A stretch of DNA of 64,000 nucleotides from JAUXEH01 sp965533275 (lineage in GTDB: Bacteria; Acidobacteriota; Aminicenantia; Aminicenantales; Aminicenantaceae): NCBI GenBank assembly GCA_965533275.1, contig CBESWG010000001.1:186001-250000 (forward strand), in the 5' to 3' direction. The notes below the pieces were generated by a model. That model ran no database searches and was not told where the DNA came from. It was given only the letters and a program-made list of their open reading frames with translations. The position numbers and the translations under genes are program-made. Positions 34,332 to 43,446 of the stretch are shown piece after piece. Within the stretch, counting starts at the first letter, position 1. Each line of letters starts with the position of its first letter.

Positions 34332-35681
34332 TTACCGTCCCTGAACCAACCAGTCCAATGAGGCCTTGGGATTCAAGCGGATAAGCTCACACAGATTGGC
34401 TGTCAACTCTCGCTCGGCGCCTACACGATGAGGGTGGATGAACTCCCAGACAACAAACCCGTCCCGCGTCACTTCGAAAGCTCTGCCGTTGTTGGAATCG
34501 GTGATCAGTGTGTTCCCATTTGGCAGCCGCTGGTTAGAGCCCTGAGTGGGCGAAAAGAACGGAGCCTCAGGAGTGCCACGATAATTCCACAGCTCTTTTC
34601 CTGTCAGAGGATCGAATTCCAGGACAGCGGATTCGGCCCAGGTGTGGAGGTTGTCGAAGATCAGGATATTCCCGGAATCCAGAAAAGTGGGTTGATGAGG
34701 ATAGTGCCACAGGTCCCACATCGCCCAGACCACCTGTTCCTTTTCGATGTCCACGACGACGACGGTGTGCAGATTGCGCAAAGCCAACAGGAGGTTTCCC
34801 TCCGCAAACACAGGTGACCGTTGGACATGATCGCCATTCAGATACTCGATCGTATTGGCGTGAAAGATGTAAAAAGGCAAACCAGGCTTCACGTATTCAA
34901 GAATATTTTGCCACACACGACTGGTGATGCTCTTGCGTCCCCTGTCGGATGATTCGGATATCCCTTCGAGAATATATTTGAACTCAGAATTTTGAAGGCA
35001 GGATATCAGAGATACTCTATTAATCAGCTTCCCCTGGGGATCGAGGACATGGATGAAGTCTTCGAGGATGGGGTGCGCGATTCCAGGGTATCGGCTCCGC
35101 TTTCGAGCCAGACTGTATATCAGCCCCTCCGGTGTCACATCGAAGTCATGATGTTCCCCGCCAAGGTGGGCCCAAATCAGCCTGGACTCCCTGTCGATCT
35201 TGATCAGTCCCAGCCCCGAATAGACTGCCAGAAGATCTCCGTTGTCCCACATGTGAACGCGGCGCCAGAACTGGTTGTGCCCCTCGTTTTCCAGAAGGAT
35301 CTCCTGTTCCGGCCAAACGGCTTCCATGGGAAAATGCCACGTGTGAAGGACTTCACCCGTCATCGACAGCAAATATGCGGTAGGGGAGTGACTGGAGCAG
35401 TAGAGGTTGTAGCCATCCCAGGCCTGCTTGTGGTCGTAAGTGGTAACGCCTACGCGTTCGCGCTTGGTCACTGATCCGCGCACGTAGGGAAGAGACAAGA
35501 GCTTACGCAGTTGATCGGTGTCAACAACGCGTTCTTTGTCTTCATTACTGGCCACGCCATTCCTCGCCATCTCTGGACTCGGTTCCCTGATCTGACAGCT
35601 CATCATCAGCGCTGCGATCAACATGACGCTCCATTCGAACAATCGTTTGTAGAGAGGCCTCCAGGCGTCAGATGAAATCAT
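34332..35681 (-). CDS. Arylsulfotransferase (ASST)-like beta-propeller lipoprotein
   Basis: A 449-residue exported protein resembling PAPS-independent arylsulfate sulfotransferases, which move sulfate between phenolic compounds through a histidine intermediate. The N-terminus has a hydrophobic stretch ending MMSC near residue 29, probably lipidated. HANTIE (H274) and WHYPHQPTFL followed by GNILIFDN (H329) match conserved ASST active-site segments; NTLITDSNNGRAFEV and VVWEF are typical propeller blades. I cannot confirm the histidine equivalent to the catalytic residue of the Escherichia coli enzyme. It is 23 bases downstream of a beta-barrel gene on the same strand. Two sulfatases elsewhere in the window make sulfate chemistry plausible, but direct linkage is not shown. 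Confidence 0.7.
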   Translation of the reverse strand: MISSDAWRPLYKRLFEWSVMLIAALMMSCQIREPSPEMARNGVASNEDKERVVDTDQLRKLLSLPYVRGSVTKRERVGVTTYDHKQAWDGYNLYCSSHSPTAYLLSMTGEVLHTWHFPMEAVWPEQEILLENEGHNQFWRRVHMWDNGDLLAVYSGLGLIKIDRESRLIWAHLGGEHHDFDVTPEGLIYSLARKRSRYPGIAHPILEDFIHVLDPQGKLINRVSLISCLQNSEFKYILEGISESSDRGRKSITSRVWQNILEYVKPGLPFYIFHANTIEYLNGDHVQRSPVFAEGNLLLALRNLHTVVVVDIEKEQVVWAMWDLWHYPHQPTFLDSGNILIFDNLHTWAESAVLEFDPLTGKELWNYRGTPEAPFFSPTQGSNQRLPNGNTLITDSNNGRAFEVTRDGFVVWEFIHPHRVGAERELTANLCELIRLNPKASLDWLVQGR

Positions 35682-35704
35682 GTTTCAACCGTTGGCACTT
35701 GAAA

Positions 35705-36466
35705 TCAGAGATGGAAATTCAGGCCGGCGGAGAGGACGGTCCCTTCTGCGAATGCGAGCCCCAGGAAGATCGCTATCCGGGAATGGATGTCATACTGGGT
35801 GCTCAGTCCGAAAGTAGGGGCGAAAAGCATTTTTGGAATATCCTCGTCCCAGGTGCGGATATTCTGAATGGTTTCACTGAATGCTCCGGTGTAAGCGACG
35901 TCACCCAAGGGAGTCTGTACCGTTGTGGTCTGATCGAGTGACATATCCCCGTCATAGGGAAGTATGGTAAGCCCCCCATGAACATGGATCCTGAACCTGT
36001 TTGAGTGAAACACCTCCCAACGGGCAAGGATCGAGAGCATGACCGAGTTCAGGTCGACGGTGCCGCCGCCCTCTGTACGAACCCTCACGAGTTCGTAATC
36101 TAGAAAGGAGATGGACTGTTCGAGATTGATCGTGTAGGGAAGTTTATACCTGAAGTATGCCCCGCGTATTCCCAGTGAGAACTGACTGAATTTGTACCAG
36201 AGGCTCAGCGAAACTTGCTGCCCGGATGAGGAAAGGGCCACATCTTCCAAGGTGGAAAAAGCGCTGGGCGGAAGGACCGAATTCATCAGCCGTTCCAGTT
36301 CTTTCTTGATCATGTTCTCGGTCGCCCGCTCCAGATGAGAGCCGAAAGGAGATGCGGTCCAGAGCCCGTAGGAAAACTGTATGTCGAATTTGCTGCCATG
36401 ACTGTGCTGAGGCAGGACCACGCATGAGAGAAACAGGAAGGCTATGATTAAGACTTTGTTCTTCAT
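35705..36466 (-). CDS. Exported beta-barrel-like protein, function unknown
   Basis: A 253-residue protein with a signal peptide (about 1-24, ending SHGSK). After a helical segment with TENMIKKELERLMNSVLPP, the sequence alternates amphipathic strands (QQVSLSLWYKFSQFSLGIRG, FRIHVHGGLTILPYDG, SRIAIFLGLAFAEG) and ends with AGLNFHL. This fits a small outer-membrane barrel. No strong ribosome site is seen. The downstream gene is the ASST-like lipoprotein 23 bases away, so the two may be co-expressed. I do not recognise a named family. Confidence 0.65.
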   Translation of the reverse strand: MKNKVLIIAFLFLSCVVLPQHSHGSKFDIQFSYGLWTASPFGSHLERATENMIKKELERLMNSVLPPSAFSTLEDVALSSSGQQVSLSLWYKFSQFSLGIRGAYFRYKLPYTINLEQSISFLDYELVRVRTEGGGTVDLNSVMLSILARWEVFHSNRFRIHVHGGLTILPYDGDMSLDQTTTVQTPLGDVAYTGAFSETIQNIRTWDEDIPKMLFAPTFGLSTQYDIHSRIAIFLGLAFAEGTVLSAGLNFHL

Positions 36467-36502
36467 GTCAACTATTCTAGCATAGGGCGACAGGGAATTC
36501 TG

Positions 36503-37261
36503 CTAATCCGAGGGCTGAGGCTCCTCCACGTCGGCGAGGAACTCTCCACTCTGGAGGTTGTGGAACCTCCATTCACAGAGTTGTTTGAACCGGTTCAGGA
36601 TGTTTTCTGTGACACGATTGTGGATCCGTTCCCAGATCGTGTTAACGAGACTCAATCTCGAGCCCCCTTCCTTCCCATAGAAATTGAAGCTGACCATCAG
36701 GAACAGCTGTGCATGCTCCTCCTCATCCAGATCCGGGATCGAGGAGCGCACATACATACAGAACAATCCGATGGGATACCCGCCACTTGTTTCATAGAGC
36801 AGGTATCTGGCATTGTCCTGATCGCAGGACTTGGGCAGGTGTTGGAACCTGAGAGCGCTCAGGACAAAGAAAGGGATGTACTTGAGGCCGAAAAAACTTT
36901 TCCGGAATCCGAAAGGGTATTTCCGGTGTCCGAGCAGATAGATCAGGATGTGCTCCAGGCTGCCCTCCAGACGGTGGACGGTCGCGATCTTGTTCGGCCA
37001 ACAGGACGAATCACCGTCCCATTTCAAGAGCTCCTCATAGACATACCGAACGGGGATTTCGATACCGATCTTGTGGATATTCAGCACCGAATACTGGCTG
37101 ACCTCCATGTCGATGCGCTGCATCACTCGCCTGCTGTAATCCACCCGTTCCTGCTGAGAATCAAATTTGATCAGGGTGTGTTGAGCTGGCTTATCCAGAA
37201 AGAAGTAGCGTATATCAGACCATATACCCTTGCTCTTGTTTGGGGGATGTATGTCTGCCAC
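36503..37261 (-). CDS. Conserved-looking cytoplasmic protein, function unknown, GTG start
   Basis: A 252-residue protein without a signal peptide. It opens with MADIHPPNKSKG and a basic/aromatic region, and has a central part (IHKIGIEIPVRYVYEELLKWDGDSSCWPNKIA; then FVLSALRFQHLP) and a helical C-terminus (LSLVNTIWERIHNRVTENIL) whose rhythm recalls START/SRPBCC-like lipid-binding folds. That similarity is only an impression. The start is GTG, without a ribosome site; TATCAT lies just upstream, so a leaderless message is possible. A downstream internal ATG would also work. Neighbours are surface proteins on the same strand. Confidence 0.55.
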   Translation of the reverse strand: MADIHPPNKSKGIWSDIRYFFLDKPAQHTLIKFDSQQERVDYSRRVMQRIDMEVSQYSVLNIHKIGIEIPVRYVYEELLKWDGDSSCWPNKIATVHRLEGSLEHILIYLLGHRKYPFGFRKSFFGLKYIPFFVLSALRFQHLPKSCDQDNARYLLYETSGGYPIGLFCMYVRSSIPDLDEEEHAQLFLMVSFNFYGKEGGSRLSLVNTIWERIHNRVTENILNRFKQLCEWRFHNLQSGEFLADVEEPQPSD

Positions 37262-37354
37262 AGTATGATATTCCAGTGCCTATCTCGGCGTAACGAATAT
37301 ATATACCATGGGGCACTTCCCCGGTCAATTCTATGAAATGCCAGATGATTCGTA

Positions 37355-37909
37355 TCAGAACCAGAGTGTCAGGCCAGCCTGCCAGAAGTTGTTCTTGTAT
37401 CCATCCTTGATATTGACAAGACCCCAGTTGTATCTCGCCTCGGCGCCGATAAATAAGAACCTCAGGCCCAATCCCGCAAACGTGCCGGCATCGAAGGTGT
37501 TGAATCCCTCGGTGGGCCCAGATTCCCCCATGATAGTTTCTTTGGAGCTGACTTTCACAGCACCGTGTACTCCGGCAAAACCCTGCAAAGGTCCGATCTT
37601 GAGTTTCAGCGCAACGGGCACAGAGACATAGTGGAGGACCAGCTTGTTGTTGTCGTCCACCTTGCTGCCGGTCTGATAGTATTCAAAGGCAGAGTAGAAG
37701 TAGAGCATGGGGATCAATCGTGAGTCGTTGAATAACCCGACATAAAAACTGCTGTATGAATCGTCAAAGTATTTGTCCCCGTCCTTCTGAATCGCGCTCG
37801 AGATATATCCGAACCGGATTCCCTTATCAATTTTCTGTGCAAACAGCGCCCCGGAAGCCACGGTCAATGCTATCGCTATCATCAAGGTCAAGATGCCTAT
37901 TTTTTTCAT
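37355..37909 (-). CDS. Outer-membrane beta-barrel protein, small (OmpA/PorT-like)
   Basis: A 184-residue exported protein. Signal peptide MKKIGILTLMIAIALTVASGALFAQ, then about eight amphipathic strands (IRFGYISSAI, SFYVGLFNDSRLIPMLYFYSAF, VSVPVALKLKIGPLQGFAGV, GLGLRFLFIGAEARYNWGL) ending in FWQAGLTLWF, with the terminal Phe typical of outer-membrane insertion. The VSVPVALKL pattern is seen in PorT-like porin-family proteins. GGAG lies eight bases before the ATG at 37909. It stands alone between the unknown gene at 36503 and the GH95 gene, all on the minus strand. Function unknown. Confidence 0.75.
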   Translation of the reverse strand: MKKIGILTLMIAIALTVASGALFAQKIDKGIRFGYISSAIQKDGDKYFDDSYSSFYVGLFNDSRLIPMLYFYSAFEYYQTGSKVDDNNKLVLHYVSVPVALKLKIGPLQGFAGVHGAVKVSSKETIMGESGPTEGFNTFDAGTFAGLGLRFLFIGAEARYNWGLVNIKDGYKNNFWQAGLTLWF

Positions 37910-38022
37910 GATCAATCTCCGTCGCATGGATCGTGAGTATCTCGATCCCATGATATGCACAGGGATCATGTTGGTCAATTGGACCTTAGTACAATAATCC
38001 AGCAGTCAGGTCGCCAAGCCAG

Positions 38023-40497
38023 TTACTCCAGCCTGATCGCGAGTTTTACCTCGCGGGACGTGGGAATGAAAAGCTTCAGTGACCGGGCTCCTGATTTTAG
38101 GAATGACACGTCATTCGTTTCCATGACGACATCTCCGATCTTTCCTGGGCTAAGTAGGGTGATTTCCTGGTCTATGCCCGATTTCAGAATAAGGACGATG
38201 TTTCCGGGTTCCCATTTGAGGCTCCTGACCTCCACCTGGCCCCGGCACAACACGCCTTCGATGGTGCCGGAGGGCCAGGCAGTGGGGAGGGCGGGCAGGA
38301 GCTGGATCTCGCCGGGTTGGGAGGCTACAAGCATCTTGATGATAACCGCCGGCATGCCGCCGCTGATGTCCATGTTGAAGAGCGCCTTGTAGTTGTGTGT
38401 GGACGCCAGGCTGGGATACCAATAGTCGTTGATCAGTGGGATCAAGGACTGGTACGCAAGTTCAGAATCCCCCAGGCTGGCCGCAGCCAGACCAAGTTGT
38501 ACGAGCCCAAAAGACATGAAGCCCCGTTTTCTTTCCCTTGCGTTCCAGTACCGTTCGAGTTTGAGTTCGATGACACGCCTGAACCCGGCCTGGAGAGCAT
38601 CATCCCGCGCGATCTCTTCCGGCGTCCCGTCATAGAGCGCATACAGCTGCGAGGAATGACGATGGTTGTAGTTGTCCTCAAAAACAGGCGCCAGCCATTC
38701 CTTGACCGCCCCGTCTTCGTTGATGAGATATTCCGGCATTTTCGCCAACATCTCCCGCCAGACGCCGATCTTCTCCTGGTTCGCTCTCACAACCTGAGAG
38801 GCCGCGATGGTGTTGCGCAGCAGTTCCTTGGCCGCCGCCACATCCATGGTTGCATTGAAGGTCGTCTGAGAGCGTGTGTTGCTGGGAGCGTTTTCCGGTG
38901 ACTGCGTGGGGCTGAAGATGTACCTCCCGTCCGGGCCTTCAAACAGGTAGTCCTCGAAGAATACCGCCGCTTTTTCCATGAAAGGCAGGGCGTGTTCTTC
39001 CAGAAACTCGCGATCACCGGTATATAGGTAATAGTCGTAGAAGAAATGGGCTGCCCAGGCAGCACCCGCCACCCAGAACGCTCCCGGAAAACGGACGGTG
39101 AAGGAATTGTTGAAGCCATCCGTAGTCGATCTCGAAGGAAGCACGACGCCGCGCGCCCCGAATATGCGTTGGGCGTTCAGCTCCAGATAGGGGACGATAG
39201 ACTCGATGTAGTTCGTATAGGCCAGCAGGAGCTCGGGCATGTTGCCCATCAGCATGCTGGCAAGCGCAGAGGGGACATTGCCGTTGTGCGTGAAGTCGCT
39301 GGCCCAAGGCGGATTATAGGTCCCTGCCCAGACACCCTGCAGGGTGGGTGGCAGCTCACCGGTGCTCGAGATGATGTTGTAGCGTCCGGCATCGAATTCC
39401 TTTTCTATCAAAGCCTTGGACGGAGTGTCATCGCTCGTTTTTTCTAGCAGCTCTTCGGTGGTCAGCCTGTGGTCCGTCCCGCCGCCCAGGTCCAAACGTA
39501 CACGATCGAACAACTCCCCGTGAATCTCGGCATGGCGATCGAGCAGCTGCTCGAAATCGGCAGGAAGGGCCGACATGGCACTTCTCATTTCATCCAATCG
39601 TGTGGAGTCGGGATCGAAGATGACGTCCAGATCGATGAAGATCAGAATCTCATCCGCTCCAGACACGTCCAGCCGCTCCCCTGTGGATCTGATGGTGCCT
39701 TCCTCAGCCAGGACCAGCGCGACACCCTCGAGCTTATGGATCGAGCCGGGATAGGCGTTGGCAAAGCTGTTTGTGAACGTGAGAGCAGAGCCCTCTGCCG
39801 TCGTTTCCAGGTCCCGGATGTTCCGTTTGAAGCGCTCATGCTCCGGATCCCTGGGAGCAAATTCCAGCCTACAGTTTACAATTCCTGGTGCCGGTCCCGA
39901 GATCAAAAGGACCGCTACTCCGTCAGCGCGCGACACGAACAGCTTGCGTTCAAAAACGCCCCTGTCGTCGGACCAGCGTACGGTAGCCAGGCCGGTCTGG
40001 AAGTCCACGGACCGCAGATAGTTTTTGATCTTTCCCTTGCTGTTCGTCATGCGGATCCTGAGATCAAAGGCTGGGAAGAGGCAGTCGGGGTAGAGGAAAC
40101 CTTCCTGTTCCGATACGTCCAATGTCAGCTGTTCTGCCTGCTGGTACAGGCCCCGTTCGATAAGGCGCCTGATCTCGAAAAGGCGGGGCGCCGTAAGCGG
40201 AGGCAAAATCGGATCCCTCTCAGGAAGGAACATGCGTTCGTGGCTGAACACGATCGTCTCATCAAGGGGCCGGCTCAAAACGCTGGCTCCGATCGTTCCG
40301 TTCGCGGTGATCAGCCCCTGCTCCCAGGTCTCTGCTGGCTCCGAACTGATGAAGCCGCGCTCGGGCACGAGTGCTTCCCGGACAGCAGAGGAGGCAGATT
40401 CCACCGAGGCCGAAGAGCTCGATAGCGCATCACAAGACGTTCCCAAAATGATTGCTGCCAGGAGGGGAATCATGGCCCAAAATTGTCTATGTTTCAT
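38023..40497 (-). CDS. Divergent GH95-family glycoside hydrolase, probable lipoprotein
   Basis: An 824-residue GH95-like hydrolase. The N-terminus (ILGTSCDALSSSSASVESAS) resembles a lipidated Cys followed by a Ser-rich spacer, although the lipobox is weak. The catalytic layout of the first GH95 is kept: N405 and N407 (THNGNVP), E535 (QSPENAP) and D710 (NMDISGG). The surrounding residues differ strongly from those of the protein at 8013-10418 (for example VPSALASM in place of FEMNYWPAE, and ISGG in place of GNFG), which suggests a different substrate, perhaps another alpha-L-fucoside or alpha-L-galactoside. The start codon follows a weak AGG-containing site. A GH29 fucosidase is divergently transcribed from the same intergenic region. 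Confidence 0.85.
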   Translation of the reverse strand: MKHRQFWAMIPLLAAIILGTSCDALSSSSASVESASSAVREALVPERGFISSEPAETWEQGLITANGTIGASVLSRPLDETIVFSHERMFLPERDPILPPLTAPRLFEIRRLIERGLYQQAEQLTLDVSEQEGFLYPDCLFPAFDLRIRMTNSKGKIKNYLRSVDFQTGLATVRWSDDRGVFERKLFVSRADGVAVLLISGPAPGIVNCRLEFAPRDPEHERFKRNIRDLETTAEGSALTFTNSFANAYPGSIHKLEGVALVLAEEGTIRSTGERLDVSGADEILIFIDLDVIFDPDSTRLDEMRSAMSALPADFEQLLDRHAEIHGELFDRVRLDLGGGTDHRLTTEELLEKTSDDTPSKALIEKEFDAGRYNIISSTGELPPTLQGVWAGTYNPPWASDFTHNGNVPSALASMLMGNMPELLLAYTNYIESIVPYLELNAQRIFGARGVVLPSRSTTDGFNNSFTVRFPGAFWVAGAAWAAHFFYDYYLYTGDREFLEEHALPFMEKAAVFFEDYLFEGPDGRYIFSPTQSPENAPSNTRSQTTFNATMDVAAAKELLRNTIAASQVVRANQEKIGVWREMLAKMPEYLINEDGAVKEWLAPVFEDNYNHRHSSQLYALYDGTPEEIARDDALQAGFRRVIELKLERYWNARERKRGFMSFGLVQLGLAAASLGDSELAYQSLIPLINDYWYPSLASTHNYKALFNMDISGGMPAVIIKMLVASQPGEIQLLPALPTAWPSGTIEGVLCRGQVEVRSLKWEPGNIVLILKSGIDQEITLLSPGKIGDVVMETNDVSFLKSGARSLKLFIPTSREVKLAIRLE

Positions 40498-40708
40498 TTA
40501 ACCTATCCCTATCTCAGGTCTAGAACTTCACTCATAATAATAGAAAGATGAGCCCGGCTCCACTAAAACTTGGGGAAATTCCAACCGAGCTAATATGGTC
40601 AAGAGTTCACTCCTTCTCTAATATCGAGTTTATCGAGGAGCTGGGCACAAAACAGCAGATGTCATGATTTTTTTCTACTGCGCTTGAAAGACGATGCCTT
40701 TTCTCTCT

Positions 40709-40737
40709 TTGACCGCCCGTTTTTAACTGTGTTATCT
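40709..40737 (+). promoter_or_regulatory. Promoter for the GH29 fucosidase gene
   Basis: TTGACC at 40709-40714 and TTATCT at 40732-40737 are separated by 17 bases. The leader is about 20 bases and ends with GGGAGG six bases before the ATG at 40766. The remaining intergenic bases to the GH95 gene show no clear operator. Confidence 0.5.
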
Positions 40738-40765
40738 TTAATCATCTGTGATCGGGAGGGAACAC

Positions 40766-42208
40766 ATGAGAACGTACAGAAACATTCAAGTCATATTCTC
40801 GGGCCTTTTATCATGGATTTTTCTATGGGTTTTGCTGCTTGCCTGCATCTTCCTGGTGACTTCCTGTGCGCCTGAGTCTGGTTCCCTTGAGTCTCGCGCG
40901 TTGGTACCGGAAGATCAGGTGCGGCTTTCCAATGATCCAGGGAAGACTGAGGCTTTCAGGGACGCAGGCCTGGGGCTTTTCGTCCATTGGGGACCGAATT
41001 CCCAGGTCGGATCGGAGATAAGCTGGCCCTTGAACGGCGCCGATCAAGAATATATCGAAAAGTACTATGCGCTCTCTGAGACCTTCGATCCCGTGGATTT
41101 CGACGCGAGGGAGTGGGCCAGGTTGGCCAAACTGGCCGGCATGGAATATGTCGTGTTCACGACCAAGCATCACGACGGATTCTGCATGTTCGATACACGA
41201 TACAGCGATTTCAAGATTACGAACACTCCTTTTGGCAAGGATATTGTCGCCCAGGTCACCGAGGCCTTCCGCAGCGAGGGCCTGCTCGTTGGTTTTTATT
41301 ATTCTCCGGGTGATTTCCGGTACCACTACGAAACCGGAGTTCCTCAGCAGGGATTGATGGTGCCCGCCTTCGAGAGCAACGCTCCTTTCGGCACGGAAAG
41401 GCTGGGATTCCTCGATTATGAAAAGGCACAGATAGAAGAACTCCTTACCCAATATGGAGATATCTTCATGCTCTGGTTCGACGGGCAGTGTGATCCCTTG
41501 AAAAAGCATGCCTGGCGAGTGCGGCAGGACATCTTCATCGGCCGCGGTGAGATCCCCACTCCGGAACAGCGGATTCCCGGTGAAGCATCCGACCACGCCT
41601 GGGAAAGCTGCATGACCACGAGCTGGCAGTGGTCCTATCAGCCCAACCCGGACCTGCGGACCTCAAGAGAGGTAATCGAAAACCTCATCAAGATCAGGTC
41701 GCGGGGCGGTAACATGCTCCTCAATGTGGGCCCGCGTCCTGATGGCCGCATCGCCTCCCATGATGAGTCCATCCTCCGAGACCTGGGTTTGTGGATGATG
41801 ATGTATGGAGAAGCCGTCCGAGGAGTGCGCCCCTGGATTTTGACGAACGAAGGAGATGTCTGGTTCACCCAGAAAACCAAAAATGGATCCACAACCCTGT
41901 ATGCAATCGTAGATTTCGATTTCGATTCGGAAGGGACGACACGCCGGAGCTTTTCTGGCCGGCGGCTGATCTTAAGGTCTGTACTTGCGACAGAAGCGAC
42001 TGAAGTATCCATACTGGGGCAGGAAGGGGGGTGTTCCTGGTCCCAAGAAAACGATGGGCTTCACATTGCCGCCTTCAACAAACACACCGTACAGATCATA
42101 GCCAACCCGGGCAGCCTAACTGAAAGTGAGCAGAGCCGCTGGAGCATGGGCCCGGACTGGCCGGTGGCGATCAGGATCCGCGCAGTCAAACCCGTCCAAC
42201 GAGACTGA
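40766..42208 (+). CDS. GH29 alpha-L-fucosidase, probable lipoprotein
   Basis: A 480-residue retaining alpha-L-fucosidase. A signal peptide ends at VTSC near residue 34, a likely lipidation site. The family opening is present (GLGLFVHWGPNSQ, then TFDPVDFDAREWARLAKLAGMEY and TTKHHDGFCMFDT). The nucleophile is D239 in MLWFDGQ. NLLNVGPRPDG-type sequence (MLLNVGPRPDG) marks the end of the catalytic barrel, followed by a C-terminal beta domain. The ATG at 40766 has GGGAGG six bases upstream, while an ATG-like start at 40748 would add six residues without a ribosome site. With two GH95 proteins in the window, it completes a set aimed at fucosylated glycans. Confidence 0.93.
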   Translation: MRTYRNIQVIFSGLLSWIFLWVLLLACIFLVTSCAPESGSLESRALVPEDQVRLSNDPGKTEAFRDAGLGLFVHWGPNSQVGSEISWPLNGADQEYIEKYYALSETFDPVDFDAREWARLAKLAGMEYVVFTTKHHDGFCMFDTRYSDFKITNTPFGKDIVAQVTEAFRSEGLLVGFYYSPGDFRYHYETGVPQQGLMVPAFESNAPFGTERLGFLDYEKAQIEELLTQYGDIFMLWFDGQCDPLKKHAWRVRQDIFIGRGEIPTPEQRIPGEASDHAWESCMTTSWQWSYQPNPDLRTSREVIENLIKIRSRGGNMLLNVGPRPDGRIASHDESILRDLGLWMMMYGEAVRGVRPWILTNEGDVWFTQKTKNGSTTLYAIVDFDFDSEGTTRRSFSGRRLILRSVLATEATEVSILGQEGGCSWSQENDGLHIAAFNKHTVQIIANPGSLTESEQSRWSMGPDWPVAIRIRAVKPVQRD

Positions 42209-42248
42209 CAGCTCTGAACCGTTCTGTCCCAGAAGAGACGGAAATGCG

Positions 42249-43238
42249 CTAGAATCTCAGGCCGAGCATCACAACGAATGCTCGAGATTTTATCCAGGCA
42301 TCCGATGCATCTTCGCCTTCATCACCCGTATCGAGCGAATTTGACAGCCCCATATAGTAGCGCCCATCGATCACGAGGTTGGTTTTCCCCATGGAAAACT
42401 CGAGCCCCCCTCCGAACACCAGTCCGAAATCGGTGGACTTCGTAAATTCTTTGACATCCTCGGAGGTTTTCTCCTCACTCACTACTTCACCGTCCATAAG
42501 GATCGTTTCCGTCAAATCAACATTACTGGAGAGCACGAAAGATCCTTCGAATCCGCCGGCGACATACGGACTTGTGCCCTCAGAGAATTTGTATTTAACA
42601 AGAATCGGGACGCTGAGGACATCGGTCTTTAATACAAGCTTGGTCTCGTAGTCGGTGCCCTTATCTTCGAATTTAAAACCTTTCTGATGGTAGAGAGCAT
42701 CGACCTCAACAAAAAGATTCGGAGAGAAACCATGTTCGTAGCCGACTCCAGCAATAAAGCCCATCTTGTAGGTCGGCTTGTCGGTAACGTCTCCATCGTC
42801 TTCAAAGGCCACGTTGGCCATGCTCAAGCCGCCCATGATCTTAAATCCGCCTTTTTTAGCTGCCGTGCCATAGGTGCCCGGAGGCGGAGGCGGAGGCGGA
42901 GCCTGCCGCTGTTGAGGAGGAGGGGGGGCGACATCTTTTTGTGTGGGAGCGTCTGAGAGGAGTTCCACATCACTAATGTGGAGGTAGCCCGTTACTGTGA
43001 TCCCCTGCTCGTTTCTGGGGAGCTCGGCCAAGTACCATTCTCCCTTTTTGAGAGTGACTTTCAGGATCGCGCCCATGGGGACAGAAGTAATGATCTTGCT
43101 GTCGGGATCAGGGTCGAGCCGTACTTTTGCAGTTTCGACGATGATTCGTATGCTGGATTCCTGGCTGTGCGCAAGGATTGGCACGATCAGCAGTGCAATC
43201 AAAGCAACGGTCCAGGTGAAACGTTTGAGGTCCTTCAT
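42249..43238 (-). CDS. SH3-like domain fused to a PorT-like outer-membrane barrel
   Basis: A 329-residue exported protein. Signal peptide (about 1-26), then a bacterial SH3-like domain at about 30-95 (ETAKVRLDPDPDSKIITSVP, GEWYLAELP, GYLHISDVELL), then a proline-rich linker of about 25 residues, then a barrel of about 195 residues (KIMGGLSMANVAFEDDG, VGYEHGFSPNLFVEVDALYH, FVVMLGLRF) ending in Phe. SH3b domains often bind peptidoglycan, so the protein could anchor an outer-membrane barrel to the cell wall. GGAGG lies close before the ATG. It converges on the GH29 gene but shows no functional link. Confidence 0.8.
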   Translation of the reverse strand: MKDLKRFTWTVALIALLIVPILAHSQESSIRIIVETAKVRLDPDPDSKIITSVPMGAILKVTLKKGEWYLAELPRNEQGITVTGYLHISDVELLSDAPTQKDVAPPPPQQRQAPPPPPPPGTYGTAAKKGGFKIMGGLSMANVAFEDDGDVTDKPTYKMGFIAGVGYEHGFSPNLFVEVDALYHQKGFKFEDKGTDYETKLVLKTDVLSVPILVKYKFSEGTSPYVAGGFEGSFVLSSNVDLTETILMDGEVVSEEKTSEDVKEFTKSTDFGLVFGGGLEFSMGKTNLVIDGRYYMGLSNSLDTGDEGEDASDAWIKSRAFVVMLGLRF

Positions 43239-43349
43239 TTCTCCTCCTTGAGGAATGGATATCTTCTAGTTTAGAAATTCAGCTAAAAAAAGCAAGGAAT
43301 ATAATTAATTACTTTAAAAAAGTGCTTCCCTAGGGGCGTTTTATGCTTC

Positions 43350-43446
43350 CTATAAACGGAGGCCTCGGTTGTTCAGGGCACGGGAATAGAAATTTAGGAT
43401 GCGGGCCCCCACACTTGACCAGTCATAGTTCCTTGCCTCCAGCCTA
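43350..43446 (-). pseudogene. C-terminal relic of a glycosyltransferase-like gene
   Basis: In the 457-base gap between the SH3/barrel gene and the HEAT gene, a minus-strand frame reads LEARNYDWSSVGARILNFYS, then RALNNRGLRL and stop. The NYDW-S-V-A-R-I-L-xx-Y pattern is the usual C-terminal helix of GT4-type glycosyltransferases. No upstream body of such an enzyme is visible in this frame, so this looks like the remains of a deleted gene. It overlaps a 55-codon frame in another register. Confidence 0.35.

Noticed and set aside
39469..40425. Plus-strand frame opposite the second GH95 gene
   Set aside because: A shadow of conserved GH95 coding sequence with no start site.
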